The notes under the pieces were generated by a model, which was given only the letters and a program-made list of their open reading frames with translations, had not been told where the DNA came from and did not search any database. A stretch of DNA of 64,000 nt from Heterodera schachtii (lineage: Eukaryota; Nematoda; Chromadorea; Rhabditida; Heteroderidae): contig SIJG01000004.1 of NCBI GenBank assembly GCA_023374025.1, positions 248,001 to 312,000 of the forward strand, written 5' to 3'. Each line of letters starts with the position of its first letter. Within the stretch, counting starts at the first letter, position 1. Shown piece by piece: positions 18,580 through 30,860 of this stretch. Position numbers and translations under genes: made by a program.

Positions 18580-20741
18580 ATGAATTTGGTTGAGGAAAAT
18601 CTGGAATCAACTTCCAACGCCAATTCGTTAATTGAACCAATTATTGCATCACCAAATGCACAAGGGACGGTGCCTTTGCCTTTTCAGTTCTTTGAGTCAT
18701 TTTCAACTTTCTCATGGCGCGAAATTGGCATTTCTCCATGGCTAATAAAACAATTGAATGAATTCAATTTGCGAAGGCCAACGCCAGTTCAAGTAAGGAA
18801 AGGAAATATCTAAATTAAAAAAGTTAAATTAAATTGAGGCGAATTGCATACCAAAGATTTTGGAAGGTTCTGATGTGCTCGGATGTGCCAAGACGGGCAC
18901 TGGAAAAACCTTAGCATTCGCTTTACCAATTCTCCAACAGGTATTGTCCTTAATAATATTTATATTCACCACAAATAATTTCTTTATTTTTGATAGTCCT
19001 TTTTAGTTAGCTGTCGACCCATATGGCATTTTTGCTTTGGTCCTCACCCCTACCCGTGAATTGGCACTCCAAATTGGTGACCAATTTTCCGCTTTTGGCC
19101 GTCAACTCAAACTCCAATGCAGCGTTATCATTGGCGGACGACACCAAATGGCACAGGTCGTTTGAAGATCATTTGTACTCAAAAAAAAATTTTTTTCTGG
19201 GGAGAGACAAAATCATTGGATGCCAGCGATTTGAACGCGCATGAAATATAGCCGGACTTTAAATTAGGCTCAAGAATTGAGTCGACGCCCGCACATTGTA
19301 ATTGCGACGCCAGGACGGTTGGTCGATCATATTGAAAGTGATCGAAATGGGCTCGCCCGTCTGCTGAGGACAATCCGTTTCCTCGTCTTAGACGAGGCTG
19401 ACCGAATGTTGGACGACCAATACGCTTCACAGGTAATAAGTGACAAATTACTCTTTACAACGAAATATTTAAGTTGAAAGTGATTTTCAATGCATTGCCT
19501 TCCCAACGGCAAACTTTGCTGTTCAGTGCCACGCTCACTTCGGCCCTCAACCGACTCAATGCGGTGGGTTTTCAATTTTACAAATTCTCCCTTAAGTCGT
19601 TTCGAAGTTGCGACTAATACCATCGCCTATCATGCTAATCATATCCAAAACAGACTTTAAACCCCAACTTTCCTTCGCTTAAATCATTTTTGCCTCATTT
19701 GTTCCTTGTCTCTTTGAGGTGTCCGTGCGGAAGCCTTTCCTTTTTGAGGAGAAAGACACAGTGAAAACGGTGGACAAACTCGAGCAGCGTTTTGTGCTCT
19801 GTCCTCGCAGTGTTAAGGATGCTTACCTTGTGTTCGTTGTAAAAGAGGTCATTTTGGTCATTCATTTGCAATTTGTTCATTTTTATCCATTTTCAGTTTT
19901 ACCTTCGTCGTGACGACACTTCCATTTTGGTGTTCGCAAAAACTTGCCGTGAATGTCAAGCATTGGCACTGATGTTCAAACAGTTGGGCTTTGAGGTCTC
20001 CAAGAAAGTCATTTGGGCTTCTCACACAAACCAATCGTTGTTAAGGTCGCTTCTCTTCATTCTGAAATTCTCCAAAGTGTTCGGGCTGCCTCTTTGGCTA
20101 AGTTTCGTACCGGACGTATCCGAATTCTGATCTGCACCGATGTTGCTTCTCGTGGCTTAGACATTCCCCATGTAAACCATTTTTCATGTTTCGTATTGTT
20201 TCTTTTTTGCCAAGTATTTCCTTTTCAGGTCGACCTGGTGGTCAATCACAATGTTCCCCGCTGTTCTAAAACGTATGTCCATCGTGTCGGAAGGTCGGCC
20301 AGGGCCGGACGTTTTGGGGCGGCGGTTACTTTCGTCACACAGTACGACGTGCTTTTGCTCAAAACTATTGAGGTGAGGTGGGAACGGAAGATGCATGTCC
20401 TTCCCTTACGGTATTGTTTTGAATTTCAGGGGGTAATTGGTAAGCAAATGGAGGAATTGAAAGTGAGTCACAAAGAAGTGTCGCTTTACGCTGGCAAAGT
20501 ATTGGCCACAAAAAGGGAGGCCGAAATTCGAATGCAACGGCGAGGCTTTGGAGAACGACGGGAAATATGGAAGCGGAAGGAATTGGCCATGGAAGGACTG
20601 AGTGAAGAAGAAATAGAAAAGGCAATTGAGCAATGGAAGAACGGCGGAAGAGAAAATAGTAAAAGAGCACACAATCAACACGAGGCAGAAGAAAGTCAAA
20701 AGGGGAAGAACAAAAGGATGAAAACCAACACAAGAGAATGA
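18580..20741 (+). CDS. DEAD-box RNA helicase, Dbp8/DDX49 type
   Basis: Nucleolar ATP-dependent RNA helicase needed for 18S rRNA/40S maturation in yeast (Dbp8) and human (DDX49). Ten exons (18580-18792 to 20430-20741). Motifs in order: [15 protein letters not shown] with RRPTPVQ (Q motif), CAKTGTGKT (I), TPTRELA (Ia), ATPGRLVDH (Ib), VLDEADRML (II), LLFSATL (III), [19 protein letters not shown] (IV/V), [14 protein letters not shown] (VI). The C-terminal tail is Lys/Glu-rich, as in DDX49. All catalytic motifs are intact. It stands alone on the plus strand, convergent with the dehydrogenase at 20894. Confidence 0.95.
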
Positions 20742-20893
20742 CCTTGAAGAATGCCGCATTTATTCTTTAATGTCCTCATAATCAGCAATAAAACTTGTTG
20801 GAAAATATAATTTTACACTTTCTCATGGGTATAAATTCAAAGAATTTGAAAATTATTAGACGAAGAGATGGAAAATAGCTTTTGTTCCCCTCT

Positions 20894-22970
20894 TCAAATG
20901 GCAGAATGGTCCAACCCGCACTGCTCCAAACTGTTGTTGTACAGAATTTCACACGCGATTTCGTCTTCTGCGAGTGGGTGCACTTTGGCCTCTTTGCAGT
21001 CGCTAGAAGAACAAAATGAATTTAAAGGATGCGGGCGCGCAAGGACCTGTAATATTTTCCGGAAACGCCGTTAATTTGTCTACTTAGCGCCAAAAACAAC
21101 GGTGTCTGTGCTCCGTCCCGATCAGTTTTCTGTAAATTTGTTCTTTTTTAAATCAGGGAAGGCCCAGGATTTCGGCTTGGCACCCCGGGTCAATGGCAAT
21201 TCGTACAATAAAAAATTTAAGAGAAATCAATTTATGCGGAAATACTTACCAGAACGAACCATATAATTGGAGCAAATGCCTTTTTAATGTATTTTCTGAA
21301 GAAATTGTTCCGAATGAGTTCGGTGTTGACACTGCCGGGATGGCACGCGTTTGCGCTGACTTTTGAACCGCTGTCATTGGTACGGATGCGTTTGGTGAGG
21401 GCAACAACATGCATAACCTGTACAAATTCTTAGAGAACGGGTGATAATTTGTCAATTCAACTGATCACCGACATTGGCCAACTTCGAGCGAGCGTATGTC
21501 GCGATAATCCCAAATCGACGAGGCGACTCCACCAGCTCCGGATCGACCGAATCGGCATGAAGATGGACACTGCTACTCACATTCACAATGCGACCGCCTT
21601 CCTCACTGCGCTCCAACTTTGGCAGGAGCAATTCGGTCAACAGAAAATGGCCTTAAATGCATTATATTCTATTAATATTAGCAATTAAAGACCTAAAAAG
21701 TTGGACTGCCAAGTCAGCTCATGGCCATCGACAGTTTTGGTGAAGCGTGGATAAAACATAATGCCCGCGTTATTCATCAGAATGTCCAATTTGGGTTCAT
21801 CTGATTATTAATTTTGGTGGATTGAAAGGATATAAACTAAAAAGAGGCATACCTCTGTTGAATTCTTTAACAAATTGATGAATTGAAGAAAAGTCGGCCA
21901 AATCGCAATGTCGGACAATCATCCGAGTCATATCGCAACCGTACTAAAAAAAAAATTTGTATGTTTTTAAGGGTGATTCGGAAATTTACCCGAGAAAACA
22001 GCTCTCTGGCAGTCGCTTGTCCCTGCGAGACGCTCCGACACGCCATGTACACCTGAATAACGGAAAGTCAAAATAAAACGGACTCATCCCTTCTGGATTT
22101 GCTGAGTAAAGGTAAAATGTAGGGGAAGGTCTTCCAGCAGGGAGTGCCCAATAGCTCGGATTTTCAATAAAAATAATTTAAAATTTATAAAATAATATAC
22201 AATCAATTTGTAAAAGTAAGGTAAATTTAACTAGTAAATGTCTAACTCTACGTTTAAACGGGGGTAAAAAAATAATAAGTTTTTCATTGCCCAAACTTCC
22301 CATTGCTCAATTTCGCGGTGCCTAAACTTAAATGTCACCGGTCTATCCCTCAACCCAAATAAAATTAAGCCTAAATTCAAAAACTTAGATTTTTTTCGTT
22401 TTTTTAAATGTCCCACCGACCTTTACATAACGCAGGTTCAACTCGCGCACCAATTGCTTCCCAATTCCGCTGTTCGCACCCGTCACAATGGCCACCGCCC
22501 CACGAGCACTGACTTTCTCACGAAACTGTGCACCTTTAATCCATTGACGGATTGCGAAGAGAACAATGAAGACGATAAGGCCAATGCAAGTTAGATAAAG
22601 TATGTCCGGATGCCAACCAGCTTCCTCCTCCATCAAAGCTAAAACATTGATTTGTAATTTCGAAACGTGAGCACACATTAACAACACCCACCTGCTCCGC
22701 GGCTGAGCAAAAGTGCGTATTTTTTGTCTCCAAAAACACGTCGAAGTGCTTGAATTTCTGTCACCTTATCGGACAATTGATCAGAAATTGCTCTGATCAG
22801 CGCGCGAATGTGGGCAGGAATTGTTTCGTCTTGCAAAGCTTGGCGAATCTGTTTTTGCTGCTGATGGTGTTCCGTTTCTTCTAAACTTGTCAGAATAATG
22901 TAATAAAATTTAATTCGTTTACTAGATGAAATATTGAAAATATCATAAACAATCTCCAAATAAATGACAT
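20894..22970 (-). CDS. Membrane-anchored short-chain dehydrogenase/reductase
   Basis: SDR of the retinol-dehydrogenase/RDH11-14-like group, an NAD(P)(H) oxidoreductase. Exons: 22951-22970 (MSFIWRF), 22693-22885, 22421-22638, 21990-22052, 21853-21943, 21693-21800, 21473-21651, 21250-21417, 21047-21129, 20894-21002. Visible: a transmembrane segment (ILYLTCIGLIVFIVLFAI), cofactor motif TGANSGIGKQ, LDILMNNAGIM, catalytic Ser in IVNVSSSVH, and YARSKLAN (Tyr-x-x-x-Lys). The N-terminal ~70 residues before the membrane segment (HHQQQKQIRQALQDETIPAH) are not part of the SDR fold and I do not recognise them. The start is 185 bp downstream of the PPP4R1-like stop, so it may be the second gene of an operon. 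Substrate unknown. Confidence 0.9.
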
Positions 22971-23154
22971 ATTGAACTTCGTTATCATTTAAATATATGT
23001 TTTTTGTTCACAGCACTTAATATGTGAGCTGGGGAAAAGAACGAGCCGTGAAAGCGAAGTGAAAGAAAAGGTCAAAAAATGAACAAATGGCCGAGTGATA
23101 AGTGAGATAAAAGGTACACGTTTTCCATAGAAAGCAATCACAGTTAATCCCACA

Positions 23155-25900
23155 TCAGTCAATTCTCAACGAGCGATCCTTCAGATCAATGCCTTCTTCA
23201 TCCGGGTTCAATTTTCCAAGAGCAATCTATTAAAAAGTCAAAAGTGACATTAGAATGTAAGTTAATTATCTGCACCTTTGCCAAATTACGATTTTCCAAA
23301 TCGGCATCGTCATTTGCCATCCGTTCTAAACGCTTTCGAATGTTTTGCCCGTTGAATTGGTCGTCGAAATGATTGTGTCGGGCGAGAAGGCAGAAATATT
23401 GGCGTACATTTGCAACAGCTGAGAATACCAATTATATGTAAGACATAAAATGGACGAACCATCGTCCGAAATACGCATGAGATCATTGTGGAACAAGTAA
23501 TAAAACTGTTCTTCGCCTATCAATTTGTTCTGTGAAAGAGAAAAAAGCAGACGGCCGAAGCTAAAGTGCCGAATGTTTTGCGCGACAGTTGCAATGTCCA
23601 CAGTCAGACTGATCGTCACCTTTGCCTTCTCCGCCAGTGCCGTGTCTGCCAAAACCCAAAGCGAATGTCAGCCAAAAGGCGATCAGTCAATGGAAGCTGC
23701 GGAGAGTCGTCGGCACCCGCACTTTCGTCCTCCGTCGTTTCCAATGGCGTTGATTTTCCGTTTTCACCGTTCTGCCAACTTTCCATATTAGCAGTCGAAT
23801 TGATCTTCAATGTAATGTCAAGACAGTCATTGTTTGTCATTGTTTTGTTCCATTCGTGGTGAACAAAAGCGGCTAACACAACGGCAAGCATTTCAACACC
23901 GCAAATTCGGACCTCCGAAATACGGTCTGATGTGTAAAATTAAATAAATAAATACATGTTAAAAAAGGCACCAATACCGGCAGAAAATGCGAGAGCAAAA
24001 CCACTGAGGTGACGGTTAATGTGAGTGATCGGAAAGAATTGAACAAGTCGGGTGAGTTGACTGGAAAGGAACGGATGACGAATGAAAGGCCGAAGAGCAA
24101 ACCCAGCAAATTGGACACGTTGGCGCCAAGTGCGCGAATCCCCCGGGTCAATGGTCACTTGATGGCTCAATTCTCGGATCATATTCTCACGATATTCGGC
24201 AGAAAGAATCTGACAAATCATGAGAGAAAGTCAGTTAACAACCCAATCAACATGGGAAAATGATCACCTTACAAAAGGCGGACAAATGCTGTAGCAACGC
24301 GAATTGTACCTCCTGTGTGTCGCGCATATACCGCTGAAAAATTGGAAACAATTCCCGGTCGGTGAATTCCGTGCCGGCAATTTCAGCAATATTGACCAAT
24401 GAGTGAGCAAGCACCTCGCGAAGTTCACGCTGTAAATATTTCAATTTACTTATAAATTAAAATTATTTAAAAGTTACGTATTTAAGAAATATTTGGCTGT
24501 TTCCGGTGTGAAATTCCATATATTGAGGGATTAAATAGCGATCCAACCAATCTCTTGAAAAACGTTGTGACCGACAAAAAAGATTGGTGATTATGGAAAG
24601 CACTTGGACTCGAAGACGAAACCATCGCTGTTTGAGTTTTGTAATTAAAAATATTTTTGTGTAAAGCGAACTTCGCTCTCGAGGTTATCGTTGCTTTGAG
24701 GGATACTCTCATCGGACCGTCGAAAGAAACCAAAAATCGCAGGAACAATAAGAAATTGAATCACTGAAAAAGGTTAACAATTGAACGAAGATGCGATGGT
24801 ACAAACTTTGGCTCTATTGCATTTTATGAGTACAATCAATTAAGCATACCTGATTTTTATACAATAACTTTATTTTTGAACCAACCTAATTTCTTTAAAT
24901 GTTAAAATTGTCTTGTTTTCTCGTATTATTACCTTATTCAGACTTTGTTTCCGAATGAAAAACAAAAAGACCAGCTTCGTTCGAACATGAACAAAGTTAT
25001 TGTGTAAAAACCAGGTATTGTTAATTGATTGGACTCAGAAAATGCAATAGAAGCCAGACCTTCATGTGAGAGTAAGTCAGGGCCATCGATGAGCTCCCAA
25101 AGGGTTTGCACAGAAGATTGTTGCAATGTGAACAAACTGTCGGATGACAAAGACGGTGGGCAAGACAAATAACGGGTGACATGCACAGGCAATCGCAGAT
25201 TAGCCTGATAATGGACGCATTTGTAAACAATAAGACCAAAAATGCTTTGGATGCGACCTGTTCAAAAAGACTCGGGCAAGCAGTTCGAATAGGAATTTCA
25301 CGCTGCAAACGAAGGAACCGGAAAAGATCGGGCAGATGACTCAAAATTGTTTGTTTGACAGTTGGACACTGTTCGGTTTCCGTGCACGGATCATCAACTA
25401 ATAGATGTTCTATGTGAGCAAAAAAAGCATCAACTTGTTGTTCATCGTCAACATTGAGAAAAGTAGCCATGTCAACAATACGCATGGCTGCAGACTTCCT
25501 TGGTGAAAAACATTTTAAATGTGATTTAACGCTATTTAAAATAAACCGACTATGATTCCCAAAAAAAATTAATTTCGATTTAAGTTTTTCTTGTTCAAAT
25601 TTAAGTTTTAGGAAATCGAAATAGGTCAAAATAGATGTTCAGATTCGTGATTAGGGACTCCCAGAACCACAAGAATAAGTTTTTCATGACTAGGAACTTT
25701 GAAAAAAAAGATCCCTCCTTTTGTTTTTAAGAAACTTTATTTTTAAAAGCACCAATGATCTATTAATTTGGCAATTAACTCCGAGCAAATATTACTTTTT
25801 TAACCAATGAGTACCTTAATTCACTCGAATCACTTTGTACAAGGAATTGGAATGTCGAAGAAAGTAAACCGCCTTTCTCTTCAGCAATAGACCGCATCAT
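23155..25900 (-). CDS. PP4 regulatory subunit 1 (PPP4R1)-like HEAT-repeat protein
   Basis: Matches the PPP4R1 family, HEAT-repeat scaffolds that bind protein phosphatase 4 catalytic subunit. First exon 25815-25900 (MMRSIAEEKGGLLSSTFQFL), second 25258-25498. Diagnostic stretches: VQVLSIITNLFCRSQRFSRD, then REVLAHSLVNIAEIAGTEFT, FQRYMRDTQEVQFALLQHLS, a DSRTWRQR turn, ALAFSADRISEVRICGVEML, and VANVRQYFCLLARHNHF near the end. It ends GIDLKDRSLRID-stop at 23155. It is shorter than human PPP4R1 and lacks the long acidic insert. Intron 1 (25499-25814) holds repeat-like sequence including GATTAGGGACTCC. It is divergent from the kinase gene at 26299. Family call is by conserved blocks; orthology should be confirmed. 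Confidence 0.82.
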
Positions 25901-26093
25901 TTTAGTGTCGCTTTGAAGTTTTGAAGGTCTAACTGAAATACATATGTATATGTATATTAATTAATCCAGAGTTGCCAATTCTGCTGATTTATCATCATTT
26001 TGCTGATTTCAAGGGGTCAATTGGACTTTTTTAAATTATTCAATAAAAAAAATATTAAATTTATTCTATCTCTCTATATTTCTATATCTTTTT

Positions 26094-26124
<31 letters not shown>

Positions 26125-26298
26125 ATTCGGAAAATGCCGATCTCTAATAAGAACTTTCAGAAAAGATTAAAAAAGGGACAAATAAAAGATATTGCTCGGA
26201 CCTTGTCGATTATTAATTCTTAATACGTAGTCTTGAATATTTATTTCTTAATATATTTGTAGCCCTGAATGCTTTGTTAAAATTATGGAAGATTTGAA
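25901..26298. other. Divergent spacer with (CT)n microsatellite
   Basis: Common upstream region of the PPP4R1-like gene (-) and the kinase gene (+). Contains a CT-rich tract at about 26092-26124. No gene seen. Confidence 0.6.
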
Positions 26299-28966
26299 AT
26301 GTTGATGTCAGAAAGCAACACTTCCCCAAACATAACTACTGCTGGTTTATTCCTTCAAATCCCTACAAGTTTTAACAACAAAACAACTAATTTAACCAAC
26401 AGTTTGCATCGATATGTCCCATTTTGCAGCGAAAATTTAACCCCTTGGACCACAGTTATGGCACTTTTTCTGCTTTACTTGATAACACTTCTGTGGATGT
26501 GCAAACGTATAATAAAATGAAATGAATAATTTTATTTACCTAGTTTTTTTAGATGGAAAAAACATTTGTCACCCAACTCCTGATTCAATTTATCCTTATA
26601 TTGGCCGACTTAAACAATTAAAGAGAGGTAAAATTTATTGTTTATAAAACGAATCACTCTTATATATATTTTATTTTCAAAGCATTGGACCATTTGTTGG
26701 TGGATGACATGTATTTTTTAACTGAATAAAATTTATTGTTGGTCTGTCATTATTATTTAAGCAATATCGAACTTACTGATATAAAACTCGGCCAAGGAGC
26801 TGTTGGTTTTGTATTCAAAGGGGTAAAATACGACTATTAATAATATATTTAGAAATGGCGCGGTTTTTTCGCGCCAACCCGAATTTTGATAAAAGTTATA
26901 ACTTGTAATTAATTTTAAATCCGCGATAATCACTTTTATTTCAACATTCAGTACGTCGTTCCCAAATCACAAACTCGGTTCAAGCAAAAAGTATTCGCCG
27001 CTGTGAAGGTACGGAAACTTAAATTTCAAAAAACAGCTTGAAAGTGTTAGGGATTTAAGTTTTTGGTCTTTTTCGTAATTATGGAAAAAAGAAAATGCCT
27101 CCGATGGGAGTCGAACCCACGACCTTCTGTTTTCAGCCACTGTGTGGTACAAGACAGATGCTCTAACCACTGAGCTACAGAGGCGACCAACAAAAGATTT
27201 TTCAGATGAGTTATCCCATGCCCCAAAAAAGCATTGGCTTATTAGAAGAAGCAGCGAGGATGGCACGATTGAACCATGCGAATATTGTACGCATCATTGC
27301 TGTAAGCAAACTGTGTGTTATGAGCTATTCGACTCGAAGAATATTTGAGCTAACAGAAATGCCGGTCGACTTTTTAGTGCCTTTTCATATAATTAACCAT
27401 TTTGGCAGGCATCTCTGTTTTTTTTGAGCGTTTGTATTTGGGATACGGAACGTTCAGATCATTCTCCGCATTTCGGCCAATGTTCGCAATGGAATGGCTT
27501 CATGGCGGGAGTTTGGCTGAGTTTTTCCGGGAAGAGATTCGGGTTTGTTTGTCGATCAAAATTTTGACCGGAAGGCTTTTCAGTGCAAAGAGGATGAAAG
27601 AGAAAGGCCGCGAGTATTTGTCCGTGACATTGTGCATGTATTGACTCAAGTGGGCAACGCTCTGAAGTGTTCCCAACTCCAAATTAATTAATTCACACCA
27701 ATTTTAAGGTTCTTACACGAAAGTCGTGACCTTCAAGGCAATGAATTCGCTCACGGTGACGTGGCAGCCAGAAACATTTTACTGACAGAACGAAATTTGA
27801 GCAGGTGAAAGGAGCTAACATTCAACATTACGATTCTTTTCTTGTCAGATGTATCGCAAAATTGGGCGATTTTGGTTTGCCAATTGACTTTGGTCCGCGT
27901 CTGCCAATTCCTTGGCTTCCGCCTGAAATCGTCTGTTCAACGGACCGAACAAACGCAAAACATAGGCCAGAGAGCGATGTTTGGTTGGCAACAAATAAAC
28001 TGTAATGCGCTAATTCAACTAAAACAGGATGTTTGGGGTCCTTTGTTGGGAATGTGCAACTTTGGGCGCCGAACCACATTATCAGCAAACATTTGATGAA
28101 ATATGCGACTCCTTTCGTCTTGCCCATCGTGGTCTTCCGCTTCAAAAGGAATGTCCACCTGACTAGTGAGTCTTTTATCTGACAGACTATTGTAGGATTG
28201 CACGGGAAAGGGTTTTAAAATTCCGTTACCTAGCCTAAGATGACAAAACTTATTAAAAATTTCAAATAACCATGAATATTAGTTTTTGCGGAATTTAGCT
28301 TTTTCCCGGCTTCCCTACTGTTGTGTCGGTCCCGGGGTCAGGCCGCCGATCTTAGGAGTCAGCGACCGTCGGTCGCACGAGGCGGGGGGGGGGGGTCGAG
28401 AAAAAAGGGCTGAAGAGAAAACCGAACGGGTCTCCCCCTCCCCCTTACCAAACCAATCCCTAACTTTTTTGGAAAAAGTGCGCGCCATAAAAAAGGTGGT
28501 TTGAAAAGTAAAAAACAAAAAGTCTTCACTTGGCACAAATTAACTTTTAAAAAATGGTCGATCGCAAAAATTTTCTGCGGGGGGGGGGGGGAAGTCGCAA
28601 GGCCCTTATCTGACCCTCCCCTTGCACAGTACGACCCTAGGCAATTTGGAAAGGAAATGTAAATTTCCTGGAGTTATCTCCCTCCTTATCAAATTTCATT
28701 TAAAAAGGACTATGGCTTTGCCGATATTTTGAAAATCAATCACTGTTCAATTGTTTAGTGCTGCTTTTGTGTTGGATTGCTTCTCGGAGCAGCATCGTCG
28801 GCCCCGTTTTTCTGGCCCAACAGATGTCCCTTCATCGGCCATTCGTCGTCTTCGTCACCTGAGCGATATTTTCAAACACTCAAGGAGTCGTATTATATAC
28901 ACGCATGTTTTATTTTCATTTTGCTTTTCATTTAGCCCATTTCAAAATGGTGCACAATTTGTCTAA
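26299..28966 (+). CDS. Small receptor-like protein tyrosine kinase
   Basis: A short ectodomain (~50 residues with several N-x-S/T sites: NTS, NIT, NKT, NLT), one transmembrane helix (VMALFLLYLITLLWMC), then a tyrosine-kinase-like domain. Motifs: LGQGAVGFVFKG (glycine loop), VFAAVK (VAIK Lys), IGLLEEAARMARLNHANIVR (alpha-C Glu), FAMEWLHGGSLAEFF (hinge), HGDVAARNILL, LGDFGLP, WLPPEIV, SDVWMFGVLCWECATLGAEP, and DCFSEQHRRPRF at the C-lobe end. The HRD Arg is Gly (HGD) while catalytic Asp and Asn remain, so activity is possible but its control may differ. The ~590-bp intron before the final exon (28164-28757) is G-rich. The middle (27300-27480) and the last exon end are unresolved; the frame could also splice once more and stop near 29023. 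A tRNA sits antisense in one intron. Confidence 0.85.
27097..27184 (-). tRNA. tRNA-Thr (anticodon UGU) with 16-nt intron
   Basis: On the minus strand the sequence folds as a full cloverleaf: acceptor GCCTCTG with CGGAGGC, D arm GCTC-AGTGGTTA-GAGC, anticodon stem TCTGT/ACAGA, loop CTTGTAA with anticodon TGT, and T arm GTGGG-TTCGACT-CCCAT. A 16-nt intron (CCACACAGTGGCTGAA) follows base 37, the canonical place. An A box and a B box (GGTTCGACTCC) are present for Pol III. It lies inside an intron of the kinase gene, on the opposite strand. Confidence 0.93.
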
Positions 28967-29982
28967 CTGCACTTGTGCTCAACACAGATGTAATGTGCCA
29001 TTGCCGGTTTTTTCCTTACGATAAAATGATGTGTGAATGTTAATAATTGTCGATTTTTCGACGTTAAATAATGAAATGTTTGTAATTGTTTACCGTTCAT
29101 TTATCTTGATAATTTTAATTTTACTGCATTAGCAACTAACTGCTAATTGTAAGCATTTAAATAAAAAGGTAACAATAAGCTTCGAAATTTTGCTTTTTGA
29201 ATATGTTACTAAAACCCTTCTTTTGCTCATTGTTCATAGTTTTTACCTAATACATTTTTAATCCGATCAATATTCTTCACTCTAGCAAATTTTTTGTATA
29301 AAAATGAAGAAATGAGGAAAAAAGGCGACTGTAAAATTGCCGGATACGGTATCAACTCAAATCAACACATTTTAGAATTTTCTTAGGCGCTGAAAACGAT
29401 GGAACAGCTTAAAATTTGTTGCGGAAAAGCATTTAAACCGGTTTTGTTAAAAAAAAACTATAAATCAAATTTTTAGAAACAGGGACAAATGCATGGACGA
29501 TAAAATAGAAAAAAGCGGCAATAATCGTTAGCGTAAAAAACAAAACGCCATATATTCAATGTGTTTTTCATATGTTAGAGACATGAAAATAGTACGCCAA
29601 AATGAGAAAACGAGAAACACGTTTTATGTTTTTTATAATTTTTGAGTTTTAGCACAGACAATAACAATTCATCATAGGAAAATGCAGAATTTTTTTCTCT
29701 ATCGATATGCAAAATTTGATGTGGATTTAACATAGAGAAAAAAAGCTATACATAGAAAAGTAAATGTGTTTTTTACAATTTTAAAACAAGAGATAGTACA
29801 TAAAATTGGGAGAAACAGAGATAAAAAGGAAAATTAACAGAACGCCAATAATATCCATAAAAATATTTATTGCCGCTTTTATCATTTTTTACCGTCCATG
29901 AATGAGATCTTTAGTAAATTAACTCAAAATCTTAAAATTCCAGTCCAATCAAATTCTTAAAAAATTTGCAATAAGTGCTAAA
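28967..29982. other. Intergenic, AT-rich, contains a MITE
   Basis: No gene apart from a possible last kinase exon to about 29023. Most of the right half is the element at 29492-29900. Confidence 0.55.
29492..29900. mobile_element. MITE with CATGGACG ends
   Basis: 409-bp AT-rich element. Both ends begin CATGGACG(A/G)TAAAA and share AAAGCGGCAATAA about 20 bases in. A 4-bp direct repeat AATG flanks it (29488-29491 and 29901-29904). No ORF. The superfamily is not clear from this. Confidence 0.7.
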
Positions 29983-30713
29983 ATGGCAAAAATTATGCAA
30001 ATAAAAAATGGCGAAGAGCGACGGATTGAAAGCATTACTCGGAGAAAAAATGAGCTTGGTGAGAGGAGACGGCTTATAAATAAATCATTGACGGGAGAAT
30101 TGAAGATAAACAAACGAACAAGATTTGCTGATTCTGATGAAGAGGAACGCACAGAAAATAGCAAAGTAATCTCTGTTCAATCACATCGTTTAAATAAAAG
30201 GGATTTGTTTAGCCATTTAGTTTTCTTGCTTCAATCGGACGCATTTATCCCGAACAAAATGAGAAGAACAAAAATACAATTGTTGTGGAGGATTCGCCAG
30301 AGCAATTCCTTGCAAAAACGAGACTTACTAACGAAACAGAAAAAAGCGCACCCAAACTCAAAAATGTATGTTTTCAAATATAATAAAAAAAATTTGCTCT
30401 CTAATTAGCAGATTTCGTTGTATAAACCACCCAACGGCGATGGTGACATGCGCCAATGTTTCTTTGTCAATGAACACACACACGAAATCCGTTCATCCTT
30501 TTCTTCTTTTCGTCGGCACCAAAAAGAAGAGACATTGCGTAAGGAATGGGACAAAAAGAGAGCGCCAATTGTTAAGGTTCTATCTCTTCTGCCGTTTTTA
30601 CTCACTTTTTAGACCATTTTTAGTTTTACAAAAAAGAACGGAAGTCAGCACTTAGACACTTGCGAAAAGGTACAGAAAAGGAACGTACAAAACCCAAAGA
30701 ACAAAACGAATAA
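29983..30713 (+). CDS. Gene X: basic protein of unknown family, copy 1
   Basis: Four exons: 29983-30165, 30213-30365, 30412-30576 and 30624-30713. The N-terminus is strongly basic (ITRRKNELGERRRLINKSLT), with an acidic patch (FADSDEEER). The middle reads FSFLASIGRIYPEQNEKNKN. The C-terminus reads SSFRRHQKEETLRKEWDKKR, then FYKKERKSALRHLRKGTEKE. The basic/acidic composition fits a nucleic-acid-binding or nucleolar protein, but I do not recognise the family. A second copy of exons 2-4 lies at 31040-31823, fused to an ESF1 N-terminus. Confidence 0.65.
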
Positions 30714-30860
30714 AAACCAACGAACATTTTAATGAATACATTGTTGATATTCTAGTACAATGAGTAATGTAGCCTTTAAAGTTAGGCTTTTTATTTATTA
30801 CTTTACTTTCACATTTTCTTTTACAAAAAGTATTGCTTTTGTATTATTAGAAAAACGAAG

